From JBMNQS01 sp050944255 (lineage in GTDB: Bacteria > Bacillota > Clostridia > Christensenellales > Maliibacteriaceae), in the NCBI GenBank assembly GCA_050944255.1, contig JBMNQS010000005.1, forward strand, positions 1-49,175: a stretch of DNA of 49,175 bases. The letters are read 5' to 3'. How positions within the stretch are numbered: position 1 is the stretch's first letter; every line of letters begins with the position of its first letter. Position numbers and translations under genes: made by a program. Below, one piece after another: positions 24,460-32,271 of this stretch. The notes beneath the pieces were generated by a model. That model searched no databases and was not told where the DNA came from. It worked only from the letters and a program-made list of their open reading frames with translations.

Positions 24460-24750
24460 TCAGTTGGCGCCGTTCTCGTCGTCCTCTTCGTCCAGAAGGG
24501 CCACGAAGGTATTGAAGGCTGCCTGAAGCTCCGCCTCGTCCTCCACGTCCACGTAGGTGTCCTCCTGGTCGCCTTCCCCCTCTTCCACGCGAAGGATCAG
24601 CACGTCCGCCTCCTCCGCCTGCGGGTCGGTATCCGCGTCAACGAGCGCCACGTAGATATTTTCATCATGCTCAAAGGTCATAATATGTTCGAAAGACAAT
24701 TCGTTTCCGTTCTCGTCGATCAGCTCCACTAAATTACGGTCGTTTTCCAT
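24460..24750 (-). CDS. DUF1292 family protein (YrzB-like)
   Basis: 96-residue acidic cytoplasmic protein with the DUF1292 pattern LVELIDENGNELSFEHIMTF, VALVDADTD and a C-terminal EEDDE tail. Function is unknown in all species, but it is nearly always found after ireB and ruvX in Firmicutes, as here. The ATG at 24750 has AAGGAG eight bases upstream, overlapping the ruvX stop. The longer open frame lies inside ruvX and is rejected. Confidence 0.9.
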   Translation of the reverse strand: MENDRNLVELIDENGNELSFEHIMTFEHDENIYVALVDADTDPQAEEADVLILRVEEGEGDQEDTYVDVEDEAELQAAFNTFVALLDEEDDENGAN

Positions 24751-24763
24751 GGATAGTTCTCCT

Positions 24764-25189
24764 TTACGCGTTGGTTGCTGTATTTGAGTCCAGGTAGGCC
24801 TGCAGGATAAATACGGCGGCCACCTGGTCAACCACTTTTTTGCGCTTACCGCGGCGCATACCGCCCTCTATCAGAGAGCGCCTGGCCGAAGCGGTGGTAA
24901 GCCTCTCATCCCAGTATACCACATCGGCGCCGGAACATTCCTTGATTTTGTCGGCAAAGGCCATGGTGGCCTCCGCCTGGAAGCCGATAGTGCCGTCCAT
25001 GTTCTTTGGAAGGCCCACCACCAGTTTTTCCACTTCATGTTTTTCGATCAGCCCACGAATATGCTCCGCATCCTGATCCGCGCTGCCGCTGCGGGTGTAG
25101 ATTTCAAGCGCCTGCGCCGTCCAGCCGAAGGGGTCCGACAGCGCGACGCCGATACGCACATCGCCTATATCCAGTCCAAGTACGCGCAT
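24764..25189 (-). CDS. ruvX: RuvX/YqgF Holliday-junction resolvase-like protein
   Basis: RNase H-fold protein, 141 residues, with the first acidic motif LGLDIGDVRIGVALSDPFG, VVGLPKNMDG and DERLTTASARRSLI, ending at a conserved DQVAAVFILQAYL. The family is described as a Holliday-junction resolvase-like or pre-16S rRNA processing nuclease (YqgF), and the sequence alone does not decide which. It lies between ireB and the DUF1292 gene. Confidence 0.95.
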   Translation of the reverse strand: MRVLGLDIGDVRIGVALSDPFGWTAQALEIYTRSGSADQDAEHIRGLIEKHEVEKLVVGLPKNMDGTIGFQAEATMAFADKIKECSGADVVYWDERLTTASARRSLIEGGMRRGKRKKVVDQVAAVFILQAYLDSNTATNA

Positions 25190-25227
25190 TTTCCGTCCTA
25201 AAGCCTTTCGTTTTTGTCGTGTGATGC

Positions 25228-25260
25228 AAAAATCGGCTTCCTCCGGATAAAGAAACCGAT
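25228..25260 (-). terminator. Hairpin terminator between ireB and ruvX
   Basis: On the minus strand ATCGGTTTC and GAAGCCGAT pair over nine bases (one wobble) around a ten-base loop, then TTTTTGC. The T-run is short, so it may attenuate rather than stop transcription into ruvX. Confidence 0.6.
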
Positions 25261-25281
25261 CTTGTCTTTCAGATTGACGCT

Positions 25282-25557
25282 CTAATCATTGGGATGATTG
25301 ATGACGTAAAAGCCCACCAGTTCTTCCAGAAGCTCGTCCCGTTCCAGGCAGCGGATCATGGCCCGGGCGTTGTTGTGGCTGGTGATGTATGTGGGATCGC
25401 CTGAAATGAGGTAGCCCACAATCTGGTTGATGGGATCGTAGCCCTTTTCTCTCAGTGCGCGGTATACGCTCATGAGAATACCCCTGGGCGTCGTTACGTC
25501 GTCTCGAATAGGCTGAAATTGTTGGGTATCCTGATCGACCGGATTCAAAAGGCTCAC
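25282..25557 (-). CDS. ireB: IreB family regulatory phosphoprotein (DUF965)
   Basis: 91-residue protein matching the YrzL/IreB family: a variable N-terminus, then VYRALREKGYDPINQIVGYL, SGDPTYITSHNNAR and LERDELLEELV. In Enterococcus IreB is a substrate of the PASTA kinase IreK and affects cephalosporin resistance; a similar role here is inference, and no kinase gene is in the window. The start is a GTG at 25557 after GGAAGGGG. Confidence 0.93.
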   Translation of the reverse strand: MSLLNPVDQDTQQFQPIRDDVTTPRGILMSVYRALREKGYDPINQIVGYLISGDPTYITSHNNARAMIRCLERDELLEELVGFYVINHPND

Positions 25558-25601
25558 CGCCCCTTCCTTTTGCCGTTTTTTGGGCTGGCATCATTTGTCC
25601 C

Positions 25602-25630
25602 ATTATACAACGCATCGCATAAAAGAGCAA
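25602..25630 (-). promoter_or_regulatory. SigA promoter of ireB
   Basis: TTGCTC (25630-25625), a 17-base spacer and perfect TATAAT (25607-25602) on the minus strand, about 45 bases before the GTG start. Confidence 0.7.
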
Positions 25631-25681
25631 ACGTTTTTGCGCCGTTTTCTGACAATTATCAGGTGTGTGCGGCGGACAAAT

Positions 25682-25732
25682 AATAAAATGCCATAAAAAG
25701 AAGGCGACCATGGATCACCTTCTTTTTATGGC
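25682..25732 (-). terminator. Terminator of the small YtxH-like gene
   Basis: A perfect 15-base-pair hairpin (25690-25704 with 25718-25732, 13-base loop) begins six bases after the gene's stop and is followed on the minus strand by ATTTTATTATTTG. Its presence supports the small upstream reading frame being expressed. Confidence 0.85.
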
Positions 25733-25738
25733 AGAATT

Positions 25739-25903
25739 TTAAAACATATTGCCCATTGTGCTCTTGGCGCGCTTGTAGATGCGCCTTCCCTTGCGGCACA
25801 AATCGTTTCTGATCTCCGGCATCGCCGCCGGAAGAATGGCAAGTCCCGCCACAATGCCCAATATACTGCCGGTAATAAATGCTCTGGCTGTTCTAAAACC
25901 CAT
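25739..25903 (-). CDS. 54-residue YtxH-like small membrane protein
   Basis: Reading frame MGFRTARAFITGSILGIVAG onward, ending RAKSTMGNMF. One glycine/alanine-rich membrane segment (about residues 9-28) is followed by a strongly basic tail (RKGRRIYKR). This is the layout of YtxH-domain stress/envelope proteins, though the match is short. AAAGGGTG lies about 11 bases before the ATG and a strong terminator follows the stop directly, so I consider it real. Function unknown. Confidence 0.65.
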   Translation of the reverse strand: MGFRTARAFITGSILGIVAGLAILPAAMPEIRNDLCRKGRRIYKRAKSTMGNMF

Positions 25904-26226
25904 TTTGAATCAATCACCCTTTCATCGGAAGTTGTTTTTAGTTTATCCGATCCGATTTTTGCGATACGTTTTATAAGCTGGTAATTCTTTAATTTACGGT
26001 TTTTATTTTTTGCGGTAAAGTGGGCTTGTATCAGCGACTTTCGGCATTCTTTTATAATTTTAATTTTTTGTAAATATATGGAATTGCAGCGAATGCGAAG
26101 CTGTCCTTGAGCCGGAAACGGGCCGGCTCCAAAAAGCGGGAATGCGCCCGCAATTTGTGATATACTGGCATATGTGATCGAAAAATGAGAATAGCTGCAC
26201 ATTGGATGCATGGAAAGGATTTCGGG
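25904..26226. other. AT-rich divergent intergenic region
   Basis: 323 bases between the minus-strand YtxH-like gene and the plus-strand transporter. The 25920-26090 part is markedly A/T-rich compared with all surroundings. A GAGCCGG/CCGGCTC hairpin lies at about 26109-26130, and the transporter's extended -10 is at 26158-26166. No gene, no RNA family and no convincing minus-strand promoter were recognised. Confidence 0.5.
26158..26166 (+). promoter_or_regulatory. Extended -10 promoter of the EamA transporter
   Basis: TGA followed by TATACT matches the TGN-TATAAT extended -10 form. No good -35 is present, as is common for this promoter type. Confidence 0.5.
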
Positions 26227-27141
26227 ATGGGCACGAAAAAACAGGTTACCGGACATTTACTGGCGTTTATCACCACGTTTATTTGGGGCACCACCTTCAT
26301 ATCCACGAAGGTGCTTTTGAGATCGGCCTCCCCCGTCGAGATCATGTTTTTCAGGCTTATCGTAGCGTTTATCGCGTTATCGCTGGCATACCCTCATAAA
26401 CTGAAAGTCACCGACAGAAAGCAGGAATTGTATTTTGCGGCGGCTGGCCTGTGCGGCGTTACGCTCTATTTTATACTGGAAAATATCGCCCTGACGTACA
26501 CCTTCGCCTCCAACGTGGCCGTCATCATTTCCGTGGCTCCATTTTTCACCGCCATTTTCGCGCACCTGTTTTTGGACGGTGAAAAATTAAAGCCCCAGTT
26601 CTTCGTGGGCTTTGTGGTGGCGGTGACCGGCATTTTTCTGATCAGCTTCAACGGGCAAAACGTCTTGCGGTTAAATCCGCTGGGCGACGTGCTGGCTGTC
26701 TTGGCCGCCGTGGTATGGGCCGCCTATTCCATCCTGACGAAAAAAATAAGCGGGTTTGGGTACAATACCGTCCAGGCGACGCGCAGGATTTTTTTCTACG
26801 GGCTGGTGTTTATGATACCCGCGCTGTTTGTGTTCGAATTCAGGCCAAGCCTGGACCTGATTATTCAGCCGGTGAATCTGCTCAATCTGTTGTTCCTGGG
26901 ACTGGGCGCATCGGCGCTCTGCTTTGTGACGTGGTCCTTCGCGCTCAAAATATTGGGCGCGGTCAAAACCAGCGTGTATATTTACATGGTTCCGGTGGTC
27001 ACCGTCATTACTTCCGCCATCGTACTGCGGGAGCAGATCACAGGCGTTGCCGCATTGGGGACGGCGCTGACGCTGGCCGGGCTGTTTATCTCCGAAAACA
27101 AGATTTTTATGAAGAAAGACAAGCAAAACCCCGCAAAATAA
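26227..27141 (+). CDS. EamA/DMT-family transporter
   Basis: Drug/metabolite-type permease of the inner membrane, 304 residues with about ten hydrophobic helices in two EamA repeats. The first repeat starts FITTFIWGTTFISTKVLL and holds FFRLIVAFIALSL; the second starts near VLAVLAAVVWAAYSILTKK. The substrate cannot be told; relatives export amino acids or metabolites. The start at 26227 has AAAGG eight bases upstream. An ATG at 26185 would add a non-conserved segment. It is a lone plus-strand gene between minus-strand units. Confidence 0.92.
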   Translation: MGTKKQVTGHLLAFITTFIWGTTFISTKVLLRSASPVEIMFFRLIVAFIALSLAYPHKLKVTDRKQELYFAAAGLCGVTLYFILENIALTYTFASNVAVIISVAPFFTAIFAHLFLDGEKLKPQFFVGFVVAVTGIFLISFNGQNVLRLNPLGDVLAVLAAVVWAAYSILTKKISGFGYNTVQATRRIFFYGLVFMIPALFVFEFRPSLDLIIQPVNLLNLLFLGLGASALCFVTWSFALKILGAVKTSVYIYMVPVVTVITSAIVLREQITGVAALGTALTLAGLFISENKIFMKKDKQNPAK

Positions 27142-27172
27142 CGGGTTTCATGCGAACTGCATAGGAGGACGG

Positions 27173-27198
27173 AAAAAAGCGCCGCAACGCGGCGCTTT
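27173..27198. terminator. Bidirectional terminator between eamA and iscU
   Basis: AAAGCGCCGC and GCGGCGCTTT pair perfectly around a 3-base loop. On the minus strand the stem runs into TTTTTTCC, making a strong terminator for iscR-iscS-iscU. On the plus strand only three Ts end the stem, so it serves eamA more weakly. Confidence 0.85.
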
Positions 27199-27217
27199 AG
27201 ACGTATTTAAGTTTCTG

Positions 27218-27595
27218 TCAGGCTTCTTTCTTACTTTCGCGGTAATTTTCCACGGCGGCCTCAATGGCCTCCTGCGCCAGAATGCTGCAGTGGATTTTCG
27301 CCGGCGGCAAGCCGTCCAGCGCCTCCATAACGGCCCTGTTGGTGATCTGAAGCGCCTCTTCGATGCTCTTGCCCTTGATCATTTCGGTGGCAATGGAGCT
27401 TGTGGCAATGGCCGCGCCGCAGCCGAACGTCTGGAATGTGACGTCGGTGATATGCTCGCTGTCGTCCACTTTAATGTACATCTTCATAATATCGCCGCAC
27501 TTGGCGTTGCCCACGCGTCCCACGCCGTCGGCGTCCTTCATCTCTCCCATGTTTCTCGGATTGGAAAAGTGATCCATGACTTTATCAGAATACAT
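27218..27595 (-). CDS. iscU: Fe-S cluster scaffold protein IscU/NifU-like
   Basis: 125-residue scaffold on which IscS-derived sulfur and iron are assembled. The three ligand cysteines are in NAKCGDIM (about 34), TFGCGAAIATSS (about 60) and PAKIHCSILA (about 103). The start ATG has GGAGG eight bases upstream, and the frame overlaps the iscS end by 11 bases. It is the third gene of the iscR-iscS-iscU operon. Confidence 0.96.
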   Translation of the reverse strand: MYSDKVMDHFSNPRNMGEMKDADGVGRVGNAKCGDIMKMYIKVDDSEHITDVTFQTFGCGAAIATSSIATEMIKGKSIEEALQITNRAVMEALDGLPPAKIHCSILAQEAIEAAVENYRESKKEA

Positions 27596-28778
27596 CTTCG
27601 TTTCCTCCCTTTTCTTCGGCGTACAGCGGGCTCATAGCGCGCAGGTTGCGCACGATGTCCACCAGCGCCGCGACCACCTGGTCAACTTCCTCTTTCGTAT
27701 TGTGTATGCCGAGGCTCAGCCTCAGTGACCCGTGGGCGATTTCGTGCGGCAGGCCGATGGCCAGAAGCACGTGGGACGGATCGAGGGATCCGGATGTGCA
27801 GGCCGAGCCGCTGGAGGCGCAGATGCCCTGAAGGTCCAGCGACAGCAGCAGCGCCTCGCCCTCGATGTAGCGGATCGAAATATTGACGTTGCCCGGCAGG
27901 CGGTTGTTGTAGCGCGGCCCGTTGAGTATGATTTCATCGAGTACCTCAAAGAGCGAATCGATCATGTAATCCCTAAGGCCCGTGACGTAGGCCGCGTAAT
28001 CTTCCAAGTTTTCCGTTGCCTTTTCGATGGCGGCGGCAAGGCCTACGATGCCGGGGATATTCTCGGTGCCCGCGCGGCGGTTGCGTTCCTGGGCGCCGCC
28101 CTCGATAAGATTCTGTATCCGGACGCCCTTTTTGACGTAGAGCGCGCCCACGCCCTTGGGGCCATAGAGTTTATGGGCCGACAGGGACAGGAGGTCCACA
28201 TCCAGCTCGCGCACGTTCACGGGGATGCTGCCCACGGCCTGCACGGCGTCGGTATGGAAATAGGCGCCGTGAGCGTGGGCAATCTTAGCCAGCTGGGCGA
28301 TGGGCTCAATGGTGCCGATCTCGTTGTTGGCCATCATGATGGATACCAAACTGGTATTGTCATCGATGGCTTCTTCCAAAGAGGCCGGATGGACGACGCC
28401 GTATTCATCCACGGGCAGATAGACCACCTCGAACCCTTCTTTTTCAAGGGCTTTGGCGCTGTGCAGCACCGCGTGGTGCTCGATGGCGCTGGTGATGATC
28501 TTCGTCCGTTTGTTTTTATTGGCCCGGGCCACGCCGAAAAGTGCCCAGTTATCGGCCTCGGTGCCGCCGCCGGTAAAGAAAATCTCCGTTTTGTCCGCGC
28601 CCAGGGCCGCGGCCACTTTCTCTCTGGAACCATCCAGCAGTTTGCGGGCGTTCCTGCCCATATGATGGATGCTGGACGGGTTCCCGAACTGATCCGAGAA
28701 GATGGGCAGCATGGCGGCCAGCACCGGCGCGCTGACGGGCGTTGTGGCCGCGTGGTCCATATAGATGGTCTTATTCAT
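27585..28778 (-). CDS. iscS: Cysteine desulfurase IscS/NifS
   Basis: PLP enzyme that takes sulfur from cysteine for Fe-S clusters. The 397-residue protein has YMDHAATTPVSAPVLAAM at the start, EIFFTGGGTEADNWAL, the PLP lysine in LSAHKLYGPKGVGAL, RRAGTENIPGIVG and the catalytic cysteine in ASSGSACTSG. Its ATG overlaps the iscR stop in an ATGA junction. Confidence 0.98.
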   Translation of the reverse strand: MNKTIYMDHAATTPVSAPVLAAMLPIFSDQFGNPSSIHHMGRNARKLLDGSREKVAAALGADKTEIFFTGGGTEADNWALFGVARANKNKRTKIITSAIEHHAVLHSAKALEKEGFEVVYLPVDEYGVVHPASLEEAIDDNTSLVSIMMANNEIGTIEPIAQLAKIAHAHGAYFHTDAVQAVGSIPVNVRELDVDLLSLSAHKLYGPKGVGALYVKKGVRIQNLIEGGAQERNRRAGTENIPGIVGLAAAIEKATENLEDYAAYVTGLRDYMIDSLFEVLDEIILNGPRYNNRLPGNVNISIRYIEGEALLLSLDLQGICASSGSACTSGSLDPSHVLLAIGLPHEIAHGSLRLSLGIHNTKEEVDQVVAALVDIVRNLRAMSPLYAEEKGGNEDVF

Positions 28779-29185
28779 TGGCTTTCCCCCATTTCGCTTA
28801 ACATGTCTGACAGATTGATGGAATCCATCACCTGGTTGATGCCGTGGCGCATTTTGTCAAACACGACGCGGGAGGCGCAGATATCGGATTTTTCACAGTG
28901 TCCCCTGTCGTCTTCGCACAGGGCGAACTCGCCTTCCAGCGCGCGCAACACTTCTCCCACGGTGATGGTATCGGGCGGACGGATCAGCTCATAGCCGCCC
29001 TGCGCGCCGCGCATGCTGGTGACAAGCTCCGCCTTTCGAAGCGATGCCATCAGTTGCTCCAGATATGCCATGGAGATGTCTTCCCTGGCGGCGACGGTGC
29101 TCAGCGCCACGGGACCTTCCCCATAGTTTTGCGCCAGAACGTACATGGCTCGCAGACCGTAACGCCCCTTGGTGGATAATCGCAT
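28775..29185 (-). CDS. iscR: Rrf2-family transcriptional regulator IscR
   Basis: Fe-S-sensing repressor of the isc operon. The 136-residue protein has the winged-helix N-terminus MRLSTKGRYGLRAMYVLA, a recognition region LEQLMASLRKAELVTSMRGA and QGGYEL. The three cluster cysteines are C90, C97 and C103 (LCEDDRGHCEKSDIC), with spacing like IscR. The start ATG has GGAGGGG upstream. Autoregulation is likely because a palindrome lies over its own promoter. Confidence 0.95.
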   Translation of the reverse strand: MRLSTKGRYGLRAMYVLAQNYGEGPVALSTVAAREDISMAYLEQLMASLRKAELVTSMRGAQGGYELIRPPDTITVGEVLRALEGEFALCEDDRGHCEKSDICASRVVFDKMRHGINQVMDSINLSDMLSEMGESQ

Positions 29186-29236
29186 AACAAACCCCTCCGG
29201 TTAATTCCAACTAAAATAATAGGGATTTCTGATTCC

Positions 29237-29265
29237 ATAGTAAATTACTTGGATTAGTTTGTCAA
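29237..29265 (-). promoter_or_regulatory. iscR promoter with overlapping palindromic operator
   Basis: Perfect TTGACA (29265-29260), a 17-base spacer and TACTAT (29242-29237). The palindrome AGTAAATTACT (29239-29249) covers the -10 and adjacent spacer, and CCA/TGG flanks extend the symmetry (about 29235-29252). An Rrf2 repressor bound here would block the polymerase. Assignment of the operator to IscR is inference. Confidence 0.7.
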
Positions 29266-29371
29266 TAGCTATTTAGGCTATACAGAAAATTTAAAATAAA
29301 TGATGCAAAAAATCCAAAAACACGGGCGCGTCATATGGTGTAGTAACAACGTTTGAAAAGGGGCTTATGCA

Positions 29372-29674
29372 ATGACCTGTTTTAAAGAGCATCAAAGATT
29401 CTGCATTCTCTTTCCCGGAAACGGGGATACCGTGGACATTTTTTCCGTTATATCCGGCATGGGCACGCCCTGCGCGGATGTGGAAGTCGTCATCGACGGA
29501 TGCATCAGGCTGTGCACGAAGGTGGACGCCTGCGGGAAATGGCGCATACCGGCGCCCTTGATGGACGAAGGCGTCCACTTCATATGCGCCACGGAAAACG
29601 CCTGCGGCTGCCGCCGGGAAGCGGGCGCCGCATTCTGCCTCAGGCCGCCGATAAGCTGCTGCTGCCACCGATAG
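29372..29674 (+). CDS. Cysteine-rich small protein with an Ig-like (bacterial Big) core
   Basis: 100-residue reading frame on the plus strand with AAAGGGG eight bases before the ATG. Thirteen residues are cysteine, including a terminal CCC. The core VEVVIDGC, then TKVDACGKWRIPAP and LMDEGVHFICATENACG, follows the pattern of bacterial Ig-like repeats (V.V.IDG...T.VDA.G.W..P..L.DG.H...A...). It has no signal peptide. Cysteine-rich, secretion-signal-free small proteins are found in spore coats, a possibility only. It is divergent from iscR. Function unknown. Confidence 0.6.
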   Translation: MTCFKEHQRFCILFPGNGDTVDIFSVISGMGTPCADVEVVIDGCIRLCTKVDACGKWRIPAPLMDEGVHFICATENACGCRREAGAAFCLRPPISCCCHR

Positions 29675-29740
29675 CGTCCTATCCGCCGCCCTGCCCGGCG
29701 CCCGTGCATTTTCGTTTCGCATCATCGCCTGATTAAACTT

Positions 29741-29774
29741 AAAAACAAAGCACCGGCATGTTTCCGGTGCTTTG
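29741..29774 (-). terminator. glyA terminator
   Basis: CAAAGCACCGG and CCGGTGCTTTG pair perfectly (11 base pairs, 7-base loop), followed on the minus strand by TTTTTAAGTTT, 17 bases after the glyA stop. On the plus strand it has no T-run. Confidence 0.9.
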
Positions 29775-29791
29775 CGCGGTGTACGTACAGC

Positions 29792-31045
29792 TCATTCGCT
29801 TACAATGTCCTCATACAGCGGGAACCTGGCGCACAGGTCAAGCACGGTCTGCTTGACGGACTCCACGGTAGTTTCACCCTCGATGATCACTTTGGAGACG
29901 CAGTCGGCGATCAGGCGCATCTCCCGCTCCTTCATGCCGCGGGTGGTCATGGCAGGGGTGCCGATGCGGATACCGCTTGTGACCATGGGCTTTAAGGGAT
30001 CAAAGGGGATGGCATTTTTGTTGGTGGTGATATTGGCCGCGTGGAGCAGTTTCTCCGTATCGCGTCCCGTCCTGCCCTGGGGTGTTAGATCCAGTAGCAT
30101 CATGTGGTTGTCCGTGCCGCCGGAGACCAGGCGGACGCCGTTTGAAATAAACTGATCGGCCATGGCCTTGGCGTTTTTGACGATCTGATGCTGGTATTCC
30201 TTGAATCCGGGCGTCATGGCCTCCTTGAAGCAGACGGCTTTGGCGGCAATGACGTGCTCCAGCGGGCCGCCCTGTATGCCGGGAAAGAAACTCTTGTCGA
30301 TCACCTTGGCGTAATCGGCCATGCACAGCACCAGGCCGCCCCGCGGGCCGCGCAGGGTCTTGTGCGTGGTGGTGGTGACGATCTGCGCGTAGGGCACCGG
30401 GGAGGGATGGTCCCCCGAGGCCACCAGCCCGGCGATATGGGCGATATCGGCCACCAGCACCGCGTCCACCTCGTCGGCGATGGCGCGAAGGGCCTCAAAG
30501 TCGATGATGCGCGGGTAGGCGCTGGCGCCGCAGACAATCATCTTGGGCCTTGCTTCAAGCGCGATTTTGCGCACATTGTCGTAGTCGATCCGGTGAGTGA
30601 CCTCGTCCACCCCGTAAGAGACGATATGAAAGAGCTTGCCGGAAAAATTGACCGGGCTGCCGTGGGTCAGGTGGCCGCCGTGCGCAAGGCTCATGCCAAG
30701 GACGGTGTCACCGGGCTCCACCAGAGCGTTGTACACGCCGTAGTTGGCCTGCGAGCCCGAATGGGGCTGTACGTTGGCGTGGTCGGCGCCGAAGATAGCC
30801 TTGGCGCGGTCGATGGCCAGGCTTTCGATCACATCGATATACTCGCAGCCGCCGTAGTAGCGTTTGCCGGGATATCCTTCGGCGTACTTGTTCGTCAGGT
30901 GGCTTCCGGTTGCCGCCAGTACGGCGGGGCTGACGAAATTCTCCGACGCAATCAGTTCGATGTGCTCCCTCTGGCGCGTCAATTCGTCTTTCATGGCCTT
31001 GGATATTTCCGGGTCAACCTGAGCGATGACATTCAAATCAATCAT
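29792..31045 (-). CDS. glyA: Serine hydroxymethyltransferase
   Basis: PLP enzyme interconverting serine and glycine with tetrahydrofolate. The 417-residue protein has HIELIASENFVSPAVLAATG, NKYAEGYPGKRYYGGCEYID, VQPHSGSQANYGVYNAL, the PLP lysine in VTTTTHKTLRGPRGG and FPGIQGGP. The ATG at 31045 has AGGAG seven bases upstream. The open frame continues 38 codons into the leader without similarity. It is a single-gene unit with its own terminator. Confidence 0.97.
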   Translation of the reverse strand: MIDLNVIAQVDPEISKAMKDELTRQREHIELIASENFVSPAVLAATGSHLTNKYAEGYPGKRYYGGCEYIDVIESLAIDRAKAIFGADHANVQPHSGSQANYGVYNALVEPGDTVLGMSLAHGGHLTHGSPVNFSGKLFHIVSYGVDEVTHRIDYDNVRKIALEARPKMIVCGASAYPRIIDFEALRAIADEVDAVLVADIAHIAGLVASGDHPSPVPYAQIVTTTTHKTLRGPRGGLVLCMADYAKVIDKSFFPGIQGGPLEHVIAAKAVCFKEAMTPGFKEYQHQIVKNAKAMADQFISNGVRLVSGGTDNHMMLLDLTPQGRTGRDTEKLLHAANITTNKNAIPFDPLKPMVTSGIRIGTPAMTTRGMKEREMRLIADCVSKVIIEGETTVESVKQTVLDLCARFPLYEDIVSE

Positions 31046-31187
31046 GCTAAAACTCCTTTTGTCTGTTATGGGCAATAGGATATGACGGTTTGTTTTACAC
31101 CGTATCAACGTCCATAATGGTACACTATTTTCAGGTGCAAGTAAACCGGATAGGCGCATAAAAGAGCGATTTGTCCGAAGTCTTTTA

Positions 31188-31216
31188 CCAAAAGGGCCCG
31201 CGGGACTGCGCGGGCC
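31188..31216 (-). terminator. trxA terminator
   Basis: GGCCCGCG and CGCGGGCC pair perfectly around a 6-base loop, followed on the minus strand by CTTTTGG, 16 bases after the trxA stop. Confidence 0.8.
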
Positions 31217-31232
31217 GTTCCAAACTCTTTTT

Positions 31233-31580
31233 TTAGGCTTCGCCCGCTTCTTCTTTCGGCGCCACCTGTTTTTCCACCATGGCCCGAAGGCCCGAGGGAT
31301 TGGCCCCGATGAATTTATCGGCCACCTCGCCGTCCACGAACACCATCAGTGTGGGAATCGTCATCACGCCGTAGGAAACCGCAAGGGACTGCTCGTCGTC
31401 CACATTGATTTTGCCCACGGCCAGTTTGCCTTCAAACTCCTCGGCCAGCTCATCCACGTAGGGGCTGATCATGCGGCAGGGACCACACCATTCCGCCCAG
31501 AAATCCACCAGCACGGGCACTTTTGAGCCCTCCACCTTTTCCTTAAAGTTCTTCTGCGTCAGTGTCATGATGTTTGCCAT
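31233..31580 (-). CDS. trxA: Thioredoxin
   Basis: Cytoplasmic dithiol reductant. It has the redox site FWAEWCGPCRMISP, the conserved cis-proline in GVMTIPTLMVF and the GKINVDDEQSLA strand, with an acidic C-terminal extension (PKEEAGEA). The ATG at 31580 is used. A TTG two codons upstream (31586) has better spacing to AAAGG and may be the true start. It follows an RseC-like gene by about 25 bases, so the two are one transcription unit. Confidence 0.95.
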   Translation of the reverse strand: MANIMTLTQKNFKEKVEGSKVPVLVDFWAEWCGPCRMISPYVDELAEEFEGKLAVGKINVDDEQSLAVSYGVMTIPTLMVFVDGEVADKFIGANPSGLRAMVEKQVAPKEEAGEA

Positions 31581-31605
31581 GGTCAAATATACATCCTTTC
31601 TTTTT

Positions 31606-32064
31606 TTAGGGATGATCCCCCTGGGACTCGTCACTATTATGAGTCCCTCGAATGGATTGCATTCTCGGTTCAAATTTTCCGCTCCTTGAAACAAGAGGAT
31701 TCAGCAGCCATACCGCCGCGAAGCCGATAGCGGTGCCCAAAAGTGCGCAGACGGCCCGGAGCATATCCGCCTGTACAAGCGGGAAGAACCCGCTCAGCGC
31801 GCCGCCGGCCACGGCGCCGGCGACCAGCAGCGCCAGCGGAATCAGGTACGCGATGGCTGATGCCCACAGCACGTTTGCGCCGGAGAGCTCAAGTTCCACA
31901 TACTGCCCCACCTGCGCCGACAGTGTGTTTGGCACCTCAACGACGGTCTCAGCCTCGCCCGAAAGCATGCCGCAGGCGCCGCATCGGCCGCAGGCGGAGG
32001 TGCGTTTGAAGAGCACGTGGGCGGTCCTGCCCTCGACGCGGACGACTTCGCCCTGCTCGGTCAT
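31606..32064 (-). CDS. RseC/MucC-family membrane protein
   Basis: 152-residue protein with an N-terminal beta-rich domain carrying three cysteines in SACGRCGACGM (C25, C28, C31), then two membrane helices (about 65-94 and 100-124). This is the layout of SoxR-reducing RseC family proteins, which usually accompany Rnf/Rsx electron-transfer complexes or redox genes. Here the partner is thioredoxin. The cysteines suggest redox or metal/cluster binding; the physiological role in Firmicutes is not known. AGGAGG precedes the ATG. Confidence 0.88.
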   Translation of the reverse strand: MTEQGEVVRVEGRTAHVLFKRTSACGRCGACGMLSGEAETVVEVPNTLSAQVGQYVELELSGANVLWASAIAYLIPLALLVAGAVAGGALSGFFPLVQADMLRAVCALLGTAIGFAAVWLLNPLVSRSGKFEPRMQSIRGTHNSDESQGDHP

Positions 32065-32197
32065 GCTTTTCGCCTCCTATCCTGCATCCTGACGGGAAAC
32101 CGGTGAAAAGATACTCTCAGCCGCTCGGCGGGTTTTAAACCGCCAAAGGCCCGAAAGAGCCGGCTCGCTGCCTGCGCCGTTGGACGGCACAGTAGTT

Positions 32198-32226
32198 ATT
32201 GTACCCTTTGTTGCCGATTCGATCAA
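32198..32226 (-). promoter_or_regulatory. SigA promoter of rseC-trxA
   Basis: TTGATC (32226-32221), a 17-base spacer and TACAAT (32203-32198). The leader is about 125 bases and includes a GGCGG/CCGCC hairpin around 32128-32146. Confidence 0.65.
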
Positions 32227-32271
32227 GTGCGTTTTGTTCTTGGCAAGGCTTATGCAGGCACGGACAGGCCA

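Noticed and set aside
26109..26130. Hairpin upstream of the transporter as a terminator
   Set aside because: Neither strand has a T-run on the downstream side; the Ts precede the stem on the minus strand.
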